Below are positions 16,702 to 25,034 of a stretch of DNA of 64,000 nt, piece after piece; positions within the stretch are counted from its first letter, which is position 1; each line of letters opens with the position of its first letter. A model generated the notes under the pieces. That model did not search any database, was not told the origin of the DNA, and was given only the letters and a program-made list of their open reading frames with translations. A program made the position numbers and the translations under genes. Where the stretch lies: the NCBI RefSeq assembly GCF_016772315.1, contig NZ_CP053482.1, positions 1,922,001 through 1,986,000 on the forward strand, in the 5' to 3' direction. This stretch comes from Thiothrix subterranea (GTDB taxonomy: Bacteria; Pseudomonadota; Gammaproteobacteria; Thiotrichales; Thiotrichaceae).

Positions 16702-19425
16702 ATGGCAGCACTTTCCAACCGCAAGACTATCCGTGGCAACGCGCTGGCGTTCGTCAAAGAATGGGGCAATGAAACGCGGGAGGAAGCCGAAGCCAAGTCC
16801 TTTTGGGATGCGTTTTTTGCCATTTTCGGGGTCAATCGTAAAAGTGTCGCGGCGTTTGAACATGCCGTCGAGCGCACCGATAACACCAAAGGCTTTATTG
16901 ACCTGTTTTGGAAAGGCGTGTTGCTGGTTGAACACAAATCACGCGGTAAATCCCTCGATAAAGCCAAGTCGCAAGCCTTTGATTATTTCCAGCAGATAAA
17001 AGACCAGCGCGACCGCCCACGCTACGTGTTGTTGTCGGATTTTGCTCGCTTCAAATTGTATGACCTTGATCGGCGTTTGGAGCATGACATTGCCATTGAG
17101 GACTTGCCGGACAAGATCGAGTTTTTCGATTTCATGGCGGGGTTGGAGAATCACGGGGAAAGCATTCAGGAATACGCGCTGAATATTAAGGCGGCGGAAC
17201 GCTTGGGCAAGCTGCACGATGCGCTACAGGATGCGGGTTGTGCGGGGCATGAGCTGGAAGTGTTTTTGGTGCGTATTTTGTTCTGTTTGTTTGCGGAAGA
17301 TACAGGGATTTTTTCCCGCCACCAGTTCTACAACTACCTCGAACATTTTACTGCGCCAGACGGTTCTGACACCGATTCACGCCTAAACAAGCTGTTTCAA
17401 ACCTTGGATAAGCCGGTGCAGGCGCGGGGCAAGCATTTGCTGGCAGAGTTGAACGATTTTCCTTATGTGAACGGTCATTTGTTCGGTGAAAAGCTGGATT
17501 TGCCGTCGTTTGATGCGGAGATGCGCGAGGCTTTGCTGGATTGTTCGCATTTTGATTGGGGCAGTATTTCACCTGCGATTTTTGGTTCGTTGTTTCAGTC
17601 GGTGATGGATAAGGCGGCAAGGCGTGAATTGGGCGCACATTACACCAGCGAAACGCACATTTTGCGCTTGATTAAGCCGTTGTTTTTGGATGCATTGTGG
17701 GCGGAATTCAGCGCGATTCAACAGGGTGGCAATCGTGACAAGCGTAAGAAGTTGGCGGCGTTTCAGCAGCGTTTGACGGCGTTGCAGTTCCTTGATCCGG
17801 CGTGTGGGTGCGGTAACTTTCTGATCATTACCTACCGCGAATTGCGTTTGTTGGAATTGGCGGTGTTGCAGGCGCAGCACGGTGATGCGCATCGGGGGTT
17901 GGATATTACGGTCGAGCCGACGATTAAGCTGGAGCATTTCCACGGCATTGAGGTTGAGGAATGGCCGGTGCGGATTGCGGAAGTGGCGATGTGGCTGACG
18001 CAGCATCAGATGAACCGCGAATTTGCGCGTCAGTTTGGGCGCGAACCGGATTTGCTGCCGTTGAAATCCTCAGCGCATATTGTGATTGGCAATTCGCTGC
18101 AACTCGATTGGGCGGCGGTTGTTAAGCCTGCCAACCTGAATCACATCATCGGCAATCCGCCTTTTGTGGGTAAAAATTTCCGTGGTGAGGCGCAAAATGC
18201 CGATATGGATAAGCTGTTTGGCGCGTTGAAAAACTATAAAAGTTTGGATTACGTGACTTGCTGGTTTTACAAAGCGGCGCAGTTCATACGCGGAACACGT
18301 ATCACAGCGGCGTTTGTTTCCACCAATTCGATTACGCAAGGCGAACAGATTGCACCGTTATGGCAACCGCTGCTGGATATGGGTATCCGTCTGCATTTTG
18401 CACACCGTACCTTTTCGTGGGATTCTGAAGCACGCGGCAAAGCGGCGGTACATGTGGTGATCGTGGGGTTTGCCAACTTTGATACTGAGGGCAAACGCAT
18501 TTTCGACTACCCCAATATCAAGGGCGAACCTGTCGAAATTGCTGCCAATAATATTAATCCCTATCTGATCGACGCACCCAATATAGTGGTTGATAATCGG
18601 ACAAAACCGCTGTGTAACGTGTCTGAAGTTGTGTACGGTAATAAGCCTGTGGATGGTGGATTTTTGTTGCTATCGCCTGATGAAAAAACCGCGCTATTGG
18701 CAAAAGAACCCCTTGCTGCAAAATGGTTAAAACCGCTGCTTGGTGCGGAAGAATTCATTAACGGCAAGGAGCGTTGGTGTTTGTGGTTAGTCGGTATTCA
18801 GCCTAATGAATTGCGTGCCTTGCCAGAAGTCATGAAGCGTGTTGCTCAAGTTAAAGAAATGAGGTTAAACAGCATAGATGCTGGTGCGAGAAAATTAGCT
18901 GAGTGTCCAACACAGTTTCGTGACACAAAAAATCCATCCAGCTATGTACTGATTCCAAGGGTGTCATCAGAGCGTCGTGAGTATGTACCAATGGGATTTT
19001 TTGACCAAAATACCATTTCTACCGACCTTAATAATATGATTCCTAATGCAACACTCTATGAGTTTGGTGTGCTGGAAGCCAAAATGAACATGGTTTGGAT
19101 GAGCGCCGTTTGTGGACGTTTGGAAAGCCGTTACCGCTATTCTGCCAAGCTGGTTTACAACAATTTTCCGTGGCCTGATGCCGACGACAAGCAGCGCAAG
19201 AAGGTGGAAGTCGCCGCGCAAGCGGTGCTGGATGCGCGGAAGAATTACCCGACCTCAACCTTGGCGGATATGTACGACCCGACTTCCATGCCGCCGGATT
19301 TGCGCAAAGCCCATACCGCATTGGATAAAGCGGTGGATCAGTGTTACCGCAAGGAAAAATTCAGCAGTGATATGGAACGGCTGACGTGGTTGTTTGAGCG
19401 GTATCGGGGGTTGGTGGGTGGTTGA
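16702..19425 (+). CDS. MmeI-like type IIL restriction-methylation enzyme
   Basis: I prefer the ATG at 16702, which gives 907 residues (MmeI has 919); the frame is open back to 16627 but that stretch is unlike the family. An N-terminal PD-(D/E)xK nuclease shows D67...E77-x-K79, with the same spacing as MmeI D70/E80/K82. A helical spacer follows, then the N6-adenine methyltransferase with motif I DPACGCGNFL near 364 and motif IV NPPF near 485, and a C-terminal target-recognition region. Such enzymes cut and methylate from one chain and need no separate methylase. None is nearby. Recognition sequence unknown. Confidence 0.88.
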   Translation: MAALSNRKTIRGNALAFVKEWGNETREEAEAKSFWDAFFAIFGVNRKSVAAFEHAVERTDNTKGFIDLFWKGVLLVEHKSRGKSLDKAKSQAFDYFQQIKDQRDRPRYVLLSDFARFKLYDLDRRLEHDIAIEDLPDKIEFFDFMAGLENHGESIQEYALNIKAAERLGKLHDALQDAGCAGHELEVFLVRILFCLFAEDTGIFSRHQFYNYLEHFTAPDGSDTDSRLNKLFQTLDKPVQARGKHLLAELNDFPYVNGHLFGEKLDLPSFDAEMREALLDCSHFDWGSISPAIFGSLFQSVMDKAARRELGAHYTSETHILRLIKPLFLDALWAEFSAIQQGGNRDKRKKLAAFQQRLTALQFLDPACGCGNFLIITYRELRLLELAVLQAQHGDAHRGLDITVEPTIKLEHFHGIEVEEWPVRIAEVAMWLTQHQMNREFARQFGREPDLLPLKSSAHIVIGNSLQLDWAAVVKPANLNHIIGNPPFVGKNFRGEAQNADMDKLFGALKNYKSLDYVTCWFYKAAQFIRGTRITAAFVSTNSITQGEQIAPLWQPLLDMGIRLHFAHRTFSWDSEARGKAAVHVVIVGFANFDTEGKRIFDYPNIKGEPVEIAANNINPYLIDAPNIVVDNRTKPLCNVSEVVYGNKPVDGGFLLLSPDEKTALLAKEPLAAKWLKPLLGAEEFINGKERWCLWLVGIQPNELRALPEVMKRVAQVKEMRLNSIDAGARKLAECPTQFRDTKNPSSYVLIPRVSSERREYVPMGFFDQNTISTDLNNMIPNATLYEFGVLEAKMNMVWMSAVCGRLESRYRYSAKLVYNNFPWPDADDKQRKKVEVAAQAVLDARKNYPTSTLADMYDPTSMPPDLRKAHTALDKAVDQCYRKEKFSSDMERLTWLFERYRGLVGG

Positions 19426-19459
19426 TAAACCTTATTAAGTTATGTTACTGATGTTAAAA

Positions 19460-19498
19460 AAGAAACCCCTCCCAACCTCCCCTTATCAGGGGAGGAGC
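19460..19498. repeat. 39-bp repeat, left arm framing the DUF559 gene
   Basis: This arm is the exact reverse complement of 19948-19986. It contains the hairpin CCTCCCCT-TATC-AGGGGAGG (19476-19495) preceded by CCCCTCCCAA. A third, interrupted copy lies at 26825-26889. Confidence 0.9.
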
Positions 19499-19559
19499 AA
19501 GAATGGATGCCTTTGAGCGGTTTGATTTGAGCCTAATGGCGTTCTTTTGCTAACGTTAA

Positions 19560-19994
19560 ATGATGAAAAGTCGCTGTTATCAACCCTATCATGACAACCT
19601 TGTTGCATTAGCACGGGTTAACCGGAAAAACCCGACGCCTGCTGAATACAAAATGTGGTCAGAGATTCTGCGCCGTAGACAATTGACAGGTTTTAAATGT
19701 TTGCGTCAGAAGCCTATTGACGGTTATATCGTTGATTTCTACTGTGCAGTATTAGCTTTAGTCATTGAAATTGATGGCGATAGTCACACTGATAAAATGG
19801 AATACGATACAGAACGTACCCGCATCCTCAACGCTTATGATTTACAGATCATCCGTTACACCAACGATGAAGTCCTTGGCAATCCACAGGGAGTTTATCT
19901 ACACCTCATAGAACAAATCCTCGCCAGATTGGAGGTGCTGTCTCTTAGCTCCTCCCCTGATAAGGGGAGGTTGGGAGGGGTTTCTTCTGCGTAA
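19560..19994 (+). CDS. DUF559 endonuclease-like protein within an inverted-repeat cassette
   Basis: The 144-residue protein carries the DUF559 core, a very-short-patch-repair-like nuclease fold: PTPAEYKMWSEILRRRQL, FKCLRQKPIDGYIVDFYC, and EIDGDSHTDKMEYD, with the acidic residues D and E of the putative active site. It has no demonstrated function in most genomes. The gene lies between two perfect 39-bp inverted repeats, and the right arm encodes its last residues (SSSPDKGRLGGVSS). The whole unit spans 19460-19986. The arrangement suggests the nuclease and the repeat belong together, perhaps as a small selfish or repeat-spreading unit; that is inference. Confidence 0.85.
   Translation: MMKSRCYQPYHDNLVALARVNRKNPTPAEYKMWSEILRRRQLTGFKCLRQKPIDGYIVDFYCAVLALVIEIDGDSHTDKMEYDTERTRILNAYDLQIIRYTNDEVLGNPQGVYLHLIEQILARLEVLSLSSSPDKGRLGGVSSA
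19948..19986. repeat. 39-bp repeat, right arm framing the DUF559 gene
   Basis: It is the perfect inverse of 19460-19498 and overlaps the 3' end of the DUF559 coding frame, which it extends by SSPDKGRLGGVSS before the stop at 19994. Confidence 0.9.
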
Positions 19995-20036
19995 TATCAA
20001 GTCATCAGTTGTAAATCAGTAAATATTTCGCCAGAA

Positions 20037-20201
20037 TCAGACTTCCATCATCTCAAAATCGTCCTTGCCCACGCCGCAATCCGGGCAGCGCCAATCATCG
20101 GGGATCGCTTCCCAAGGCGTACCCGGTGGAATACCTTCATCTGGCAGTCCACTTGCTTCGTCGTAAATCCAACCGCACACCACACACATCCACGTTTTCA
20201 T
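20037..20201 (-). CDS. Rubredoxin
   Basis: A 54-residue protein reads [18 protein letters not shown] at its start and [16 protein letters not shown] later, giving the two CxxC iron-binding knuckles of rubredoxin. It is a one-electron carrier in the cytoplasm. It is monocistronic between the DUF559 cassette and the TnpB element. Its likely redox partner is not in the window. Confidence 0.95.
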   Translation of the reverse strand: MKTWMCVVCGWIYDEASGLPDEGIPPGTPWEAIPDDWRCPDCGVGKDDFEMMEV

Positions 20202-20438
20202 TTGTAATACCACTTATCGCTTAAAATCATGGCTTGATTCTCAAGTAAATCGCCGGATTAAGCAAAAAGACGGATGCTGTCAGGGTTTGAAACAGTTACC
20301 ATAAAATCTATCTAAATCTATTCAAACTTCATCATTTTGGTTATTTTTATAAAGGCGTAGTGCCGTTTATCCGTAAAGGATAGCAGCAAAAGCACGGGAG
20401 GCTAGACAACTATCACGCCATGCCGCATTCTATTTTCC

Positions 20439-21671
20439 ATGATTATCAGCCACAAAATCCGCCTCAACCCGAACAATAAGCAAGCCACGTACTTGGCGAA
20501 AGCCGCCGGTACAGCGCGGTTTGCCTACAACTGGGCGTTAGCGGAATGGCAAACCCAATACGCGGCATGGAAGGAAGACAACACCCAGCCAAAACCCAAC
20601 CAGATGGGCTTGCGCCGCCAATTGAACGCCATCAAACGCGAACAATTCCCGTGGATGCTCGAAGTCACCAAAAACGCCCCACAAATGGCGATTATCCAAC
20701 TCGGAAGCGCGTTCAAAAACTTCTTTGCAGGGCGTGCCAAGTACCCGCAATTCAAAAAGAAAGGCAAAAGCCGCGACAGTTTCACCCTCACCAACGACCA
20801 GTTCAGCCTTAACGGTTGCCGCATCCGCATTCCCAACCTTGGGTTAGTGCGGATGCGGGAAACGTTACGCTTTTCCGGCAAAATCCTCTCTGCCACGGTT
20901 TCCCGCACCGCTGACCAGTGGTTCGCCAGCATCACCGTGGATACCGACCAACATCACCTCCCGCCTGCCGAAAACCAAGGTACGGTGGGGGTGGATTTGG
21001 GTGTATCCGCGCTGGCAACGCTGTCAACGGGGGAAAAAGTGGTCGGGGCGAAGCCGCATAAAGCCTTGCTTTCCCGCCTAAAACGGCTATCCCGCAGCCT
21101 GTCCCGCAAGGTCAAAAGCAGTGCCAACTGCCACAAGGCAAAACAAAAACTGGCAAAACTTCACGCACGTATCGCCAACATCCGCCAAGACAGTTTGCAC
21201 CAACTCACCACGGATTTGACCCGCCGTTTCCACACTATTGGCATCGAAGATTTGAACGTATCGGGCATGGTGAAAAACCGTCATTTATCCCGCGCGATCA
21301 GTGACATGGGGTTTTTCGAGTTTCGGCGGCAACTGGAATACAAAGCCGATATGCGGGGTGCGGTGGTCGTGGTGGCTGATCGGTTTTTTGCTTCGAGCAA
21401 GACGTGTTCTGCTTCTGGCTGTGGGCATAAAGTGGAAAAGCTGCCGCTGTCGGTACGTGAATGGACTTGCTCCGTTTGCGGCGCGATCCATGACCGTGAC
21501 GTAAACGCTGCCAAGAATTTGCAAGAATATGCTTCGGCTACGCTCAGCAACCACGCCGTGAGTTACACGGTGTCTGCCTGTGGAGGGGAAGGCGCTGGTC
21601 TTGAGCGAAAGCCGAAGACGAAACCAGCCCCTGTGAAGCAGGAATTCAACACCATGACTACTTTTAGTTAG
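20439..21671 (+). CDS. tnpB: TnpB RNA-guided endonuclease (IS605 OrfB family)
   Basis: The 410-residue protein has the N-terminal OrfB helix-turn-helix region (ARFAYNWALAEWQ), a RuvC-like nuclease with D186 (GVDLGVSALATL), E270 (IGIEDLNVSGM) and D354 (HDRDVNAAKNL), and a zinc finger (CSASGCG...CSVCG). All three acidic residues are intact, so it may be active. TnpB proteins cut DNA guided by an RNA made from the element's right end and promote element retention. The segment at 21533-21547 carries a dispersed repeat core (TTCGGCTACGCTCAG). Confidence 0.92.
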   Translation: MIISHKIRLNPNNKQATYLAKAAGTARFAYNWALAEWQTQYAAWKEDNTQPKPNQMGLRRQLNAIKREQFPWMLEVTKNAPQMAIIQLGSAFKNFFAGRAKYPQFKKKGKSRDSFTLTNDQFSLNGCRIRIPNLGLVRMRETLRFSGKILSATVSRTADQWFASITVDTDQHHLPPAENQGTVGVDLGVSALATLSTGEKVVGAKPHKALLSRLKRLSRSLSRKVKSSANCHKAKQKLAKLHARIANIRQDSLHQLTTDLTRRFHTIGIEDLNVSGMVKNRHLSRAISDMGFFEFRRQLEYKADMRGAVVVVADRFFASSKTCSASGCGHKVEKLPLSVREWTCSVCGAIHDRDVNAAKNLQEYASATLSNHAVSYTVSACGGEGAGLERKPKTKPAPVKQEFNTMTTFS

Positions 21672-21672
21672 C
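21594..21672 (+). ncRNA. Candidate omega/re-RNA scaffold at the tnpB 3' end
   Basis: The last part of tnpB can fold. GCTGGT (21594-21599) pairs with ACCAGC (21623-21628), or GTCTT (21598-21602) with AAGAC (21615-21619), and CCTG (21630-21633) pairs with CAGG (21639-21642). In this family the guide RNA scaffold overlaps the 3' end of tnpB and its guide lies just beyond the right end. The exact end and guide are not known here. Confidence 0.3.
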
Positions 21673-21749
21673 TATAGGTAGATTTGGGTAGGTTTGAAAT
21701 AACGGATTTTGTACTATTAATCTTATCAATAAAGGAATCGAGTGTTGTC

Positions 21750-22145
21750 ATGATCTGGGTATTGTTTGGTTTGACGCTAATGGTGGTCGCGTGGCTGGCG
21801 TATCGCGCTGGGTGGAATCAAGGGCTGCTGAAAGGCTACAAAACAGGCGCGGGCGACGGTTTTAAAAAAGGTCACGAAGATGGCATGAAAGCCGGTCTCA
21901 AAGCGGGCATTAAAGAACACATGGTCACAACCTTGGTCGATGCCAAACCCATTCCGGGGATGCACGAAGACTTGCATCAGCAAGTAAAAGACGAGGTGCT
22001 GAAAGCGCTCAATACCAAACCTGAACAGAAAAAAGCCAATCCCCCCAACCCCAGTTTTATGAAAATGTTGTGGGAGGAATTCGGTGGCTGGTTACTGATT
22101 GCTTTGTTCGTGTTGCTGCTTGTATACCTGTTCCGATCGGGGTAA
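21750..22145 (+). CDS. Small two-helix membrane protein, unknown function
   Basis: From the ATG at 21750 (preceded by AAAGGAATCGAG) the product has 131 residues. A hydrophobic helix lies at the N-terminus (VLFGLTLMVVAWLAYRAG) and another at the C-terminus (WLLIALFVLLLVYLF). Between them is a Gly/Lys-periodic stretch (KGYKTGAGDGFKKGHEDGMK), like the short repeats of glycine-zipper or phage-tail-like linkers. I do not recognise a family. It stands between the TnpB element and another unknown gene, 43 bp ahead of it. Confidence 0.6.
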   Translation: MIWVLFGLTLMVVAWLAYRAGWNQGLLKGYKTGAGDGFKKGHEDGMKAGLKAGIKEHMVTTLVDAKPIPGMHEDLHQQVKDEVLKALNTKPEQKKANPPNPSFMKMLWEEFGGWLLIALFVLLLVYLFRSG

Positions 22146-22188
22146 AAACACACGGGAGTTTTCCCATAACTAAAGTGATGCCGCACCC

Positions 22189-23370
22189 ATGAAAACAGCA
22201 CCCCGTGAAATCGCTACCCCTTGCCCGCAAATGTCCCTGAAAGTGCCGCAAGGCATGACGCAGGTGGAATTTTTTAACAGCCCTGCCAATCTGAAAAACC
22301 TTGCCGAAGAAAACGGCTTGTTCCGTACCCCAGAAGATTTGCTGCTCTACCGCAAGTTGGTCGGGCATAGCGTGGAATTCGACACCTCGATTATTCTGGA
22401 TTGTTCGCGCCGCATTCTTGACCCGCTGGGTCGCCCGGTACGCCGCGATCAGATGAAACGTCAGGAAAAGAAAGTCTGGTCGAAGATGACGCAAATCATC
22501 TGCGATTACATGTTTGAGAAATACCCCGACCCCGCCGAACACCTGATTTTATGCGGGGAAGCCAGTCTGGATTCGACCTGGCCGTTGAACAAACCGGGCG
22601 TGCCCAGTATCCGCATGATTCACAATCACTTCATGGTGTTCCCGATGGCAGAATTGCGCAATGCCAAGGAAGCCGATGCCAATAACCCCAACCTCACCGA
22701 CAGCGGGCATAACACCTTGTTCTTACGCCAATTAAGCGATGCTTACGGCAAGTTTTTGGAAGTGTTGGATTTGCAAATCCTCAAGCTATTGCCCACCGAA
22801 GCCGCCTCCCTGCAATTGACCGGCTACCCGCAAGGTTTGCCGTGTTGGGAAGTCATCGGCGGTGCGGAACGCTTGAAAGACCAGTATTTCTGGCACGAAT
22901 ACGAGCAAGTATTGCGTGGCTTTTTGGATTTCTACCGCACCTTCTTTTCGCTGGTCGCCACGGGCGAAGCGCGAGTGCCGGATAATGCCAATTTCCCGCA
23001 CCAGATTGACGATGTGCTGCTGGGCAATCAGCGTTTTGTGCGCGTGGCACGCGATTTGCGCGAAAAAGTGATTCAAGACCCGCAATTTGCCAACGATATT
23101 CGCTGGCGACCGGCGTACAAGCAAATCCTGTTCCGTGATGACAAGGGGCGCTTGGTGGTAACGATTTCGCAGAATTCGGTGGGCAATGCGATCACCGAAT
23201 TGTTGGGCATTGTGGTGAAACGCCAAGTCGATTCCGAGGCTTACGCCGCCGTGGAAGAAGGCTTGGTGAGCCGTTTGCTGGAAGTGAGTGAACGCTTGCG
23301 AGCCGCTAATCTGGGGGAAATGCTCTCCGCCCCATGCTGGCCGAATGGTCATTATCAACCCTGCCGTTAA
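22189..23370 (+). CDS. Conserved-looking cytosolic protein, unknown function
   Basis: A 393-residue protein without signal peptide or membrane helix. The middle shows SIRMIHNHFMVFPM, which loosely recalls the His-rich segment of HIT/GalT-type nucleotidyl proteins but lacks a clear HxHxH, so I do not assign it. Codon use matches the core genome and the length is full, so it is probably a real gene. It is followed 18 bp later by a TSUP exporter on the same strand, and the two may be co-expressed. Confidence 0.65.
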   Translation: MKTAPREIATPCPQMSLKVPQGMTQVEFFNSPANLKNLAEENGLFRTPEDLLLYRKLVGHSVEFDTSIILDCSRRILDPLGRPVRRDQMKRQEKKVWSKMTQIICDYMFEKYPDPAEHLILCGEASLDSTWPLNKPGVPSIRMIHNHFMVFPMAELRNAKEADANNPNLTDSGHNTLFLRQLSDAYGKFLEVLDLQILKLLPTEAASLQLTGYPQGLPCWEVIGGAERLKDQYFWHEYEQVLRGFLDFYRTFFSLVATGEARVPDNANFPHQIDDVLLGNQRFVRVARDLREKVIQDPQFANDIRWRPAYKQILFRDDKGRLVVTISQNSVGNAITELLGIVVKRQVDSEAYAAVEEGLVSRLLEVSERLRAANLGEMLSAPCWPNGHYQPCR

Positions 23371-23388
23371 GCGAAGTGCATTACCCGA

Positions 23389-24159
23389 ATGAACGTATTA
23401 TCTGACCCGTTAACGCTGACCATGGCGGTGCTGGCGCTGCTGATCGTCGGCATTTCAAAAGGCGGCATGGGCGGCGGTTTGGGGGTATTGGGCGTGCCGT
23501 TAATGGCGCTGACCATGCCCCCGGCGCAAGCGGCGGCGATTTTGCTGCCGATTTTGTGCGTGATGGATTTGATGGCGCTGAAAGCCTTTTGGAAACGCTG
23601 GTCATGGGCGCACCTTCAGCAATTATTGCCTGCTGCCATTCTGGGGATTGTGATTGGCGCGTTCACCTTTACGTATTTTCGTGCCAGCGATGTGCGTTTA
23701 TTGGTGGGGCTGATTGCGGTCGGGTTTGCATTGAATTATTGGTTCAAGCCCTTCCAGCGCTTGGCGATGGGCAAGCCGGGGGCAAAGGCGGGGCTGTTTT
23801 GGGGCAGCATTGCGGGGTTCACCAGTTTTGTGGCTCATGCCGGTGGCCCGCCGGTGAATATTTACCTGTTGCCGCAAAAGCTGGATAAAACGGTGTATCA
23901 GGCGACCACGGTGCTGTTTTTTACCAGTGTGAATTACGTGAAGCTGATTCCTTATGCGGCGTTGGGGCAATTCAACAGCACCAACATGGGAGCGTCGGTG
24001 CTGTTATTGCCGATTGCAGTGTTAGGGATTTGGTTGGGCTACAAACTGCATCACCGGGTGCCGGAAAAGCAGTTTTTTCAAGTCGCTTACGTGTTTTTGT
24101 TCCTCACCGGCTGTAAGCTAATGGTTGACGGTATGCAAGGCTTAGGAGTGTTGGGATGA
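23389..24159 (+). CDS. TSUP-family (TauE/SafE) anion exporter
   Basis: The 256-residue protein has about eight hydrophobic helices and the family's repeated motifs (GISKGGMGGGLGVLGVPLMA near the N-terminus; GFTSFVAHAGGPPVNIYLLP in the second half). TSUP proteins export sulfite, sulfonates or related organosulfur anions, or import them. The substrate cannot be told. Its end overlaps the next gene by ATGA, linking it to an FAH-type hydrolase. Confidence 0.88.
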   Translation: MNVLSDPLTLTMAVLALLIVGISKGGMGGGLGVLGVPLMALTMPPAQAAAILLPILCVMDLMALKAFWKRWSWAHLQQLLPAAILGIVIGAFTFTYFRASDVRLLVGLIAVGFALNYWFKPFQRLAMGKPGAKAGLFWGSIAGFTSFVAHAGGPPVNIYLLPQKLDKTVYQATTVLFFTSVNYVKLIPYAALGQFNSTNMGASVLLLPIAVLGIWLGYKLHHRVPEKQFFQVAYVFLFLTGCKLMVDGMQGLGVLG

Positions 24160-25034
24160 AACTGGGAACGTGTGTGTATCAACAACAAACGTATGTGTGC
24201 CTAGCAGCAGGCGATACGGTGCTGCTTCCGGCGTTGGATACGGCGTTTGATCAACCCGCGTGGCGCGATATGTTGGCGCTGATTGATAGCGGTATAGACT
24301 TGCAGGCCGTGCGTAACACCTTGACGGCGGCAATGCGCGTGCCATTGGCGGACGTGACCTTGCTGGCACCGATTCCGCGCCCGCGCAAAAACGTGATGTG
24401 TTTGGGGCTGAATTATCTGGAACATGCGCAAGAAACCGCGAACCAAATCGGGCGCACCGGCAAAGCGCCGCAATACCCGATCGTGTTTACCAAATGCCCG
24501 ACCAGCGTGATTGGGCATGAAACCGCTGTGCCGTTTGACCCGGATACTTGCTCACAATTGGATTGGGAAGCGGAATTGGGTGTGGTGCTAGGCAACGGCG
24601 GCAAAAAAATTGCGCGTGAGAATGCCTTGGCGCATGTGTTTGGTTACACCGTGATCAATGATTTGAGTGCGCGGGATATTCAGTTGAATCACAAGCAGTA
24701 TTTCCTCGGCAAAAGCATCGACGGTGGTTGCCCGATGGGGCCCTGGATTGTGACGGCGGATGAGATTGCTGATCCGCAGGCGCTGGCGATTGCGTGTCGG
24801 GTGAATGGGGTGACGAAACAGGCATCGAATACGCGCCAGATGATTTTTGATGTTGCCAGCATTATTGAATGGCTGTCGCGGGGGATGACGCTGGAAGCGG
24901 GGGATGTGATTGCCACGGGTACGCCAAGTGGCGTGGGCTTTGTACGCGAACCCCCGGAGTATTTGCAACCGGGGGATGTGGTGGAATGTGAGGTGGAAGG
25001 CGTGGGCGTGTTGCGCAATACCATTTCAGCCTGA
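24156..25034 (+). CDS. Fumarylacetoacetate hydrolase family protein
   Basis: The 292-residue protein has an N-terminal extension of about 75 residues and the FAH catalytic domain: MCLGLNYLEHAQETA, FTKCPTSVIGHETAV, LDWEAELGVVLGNG (metal-binding Glu), YTVINDLSARDIQ and GDVIATGTPSGVGF. Family members cleave C-C bonds of acylpyruvates or decarboxylate oxaloacetate with Mg2+ or Mn2+. It is translationally coupled to the TSUP exporter and convergent with the Mob/Moe fusion, the two stops overlapping by 9 bp. Confidence 0.9.
   Translation: MKLGTCVYQQQTYVCLAAGDTVLLPALDTAFDQPAWRDMLALIDSGIDLQAVRNTLTAAMRVPLADVTLLAPIPRPRKNVMCLGLNYLEHAQETANQIGRTGKAPQYPIVFTKCPTSVIGHETAVPFDPDTCSQLDWEAELGVVLGNGGKKIARENALAHVFGYTVINDLSARDIQLNHKQYFLGKSIDGGCPMGPWIVTADEIADPQALAIACRVNGVTKQASNTRQMIFDVASIIEWLSRGMTLEAGDVIATGTPSGVGFVREPPEYLQPGDVVECEVEGVGVLRNTISA

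Larger units (their letters stand above)
20302..21697. mobile_element. Solitary TnpB element (IS200/IS605 superfamily, no TnpA)
   Basis: The tnpB gene is flanked by imperfect 19-bp inverted repeats (20302-20320 and 21679-21697, 15 of 19 matching, three of the four mismatches being A/G-type). Classic IS605 elements have hairpin ends, not long inverted repeats, so these may or may not be the true boundaries. A hairpin TATCC-GTAAA-GGATA lies upstream of tnpB at about 20369-20383. No tnpA is present, so mobility would need help in trans. Confidence 0.5.

Noticed and set aside
19460-19986. DUF559 unit as an ordinary IS with target duplication
   Set aside because: No direct repeat was found next to the two arms and no transposase is present, so it is listed as a repeat-framed cassette only.
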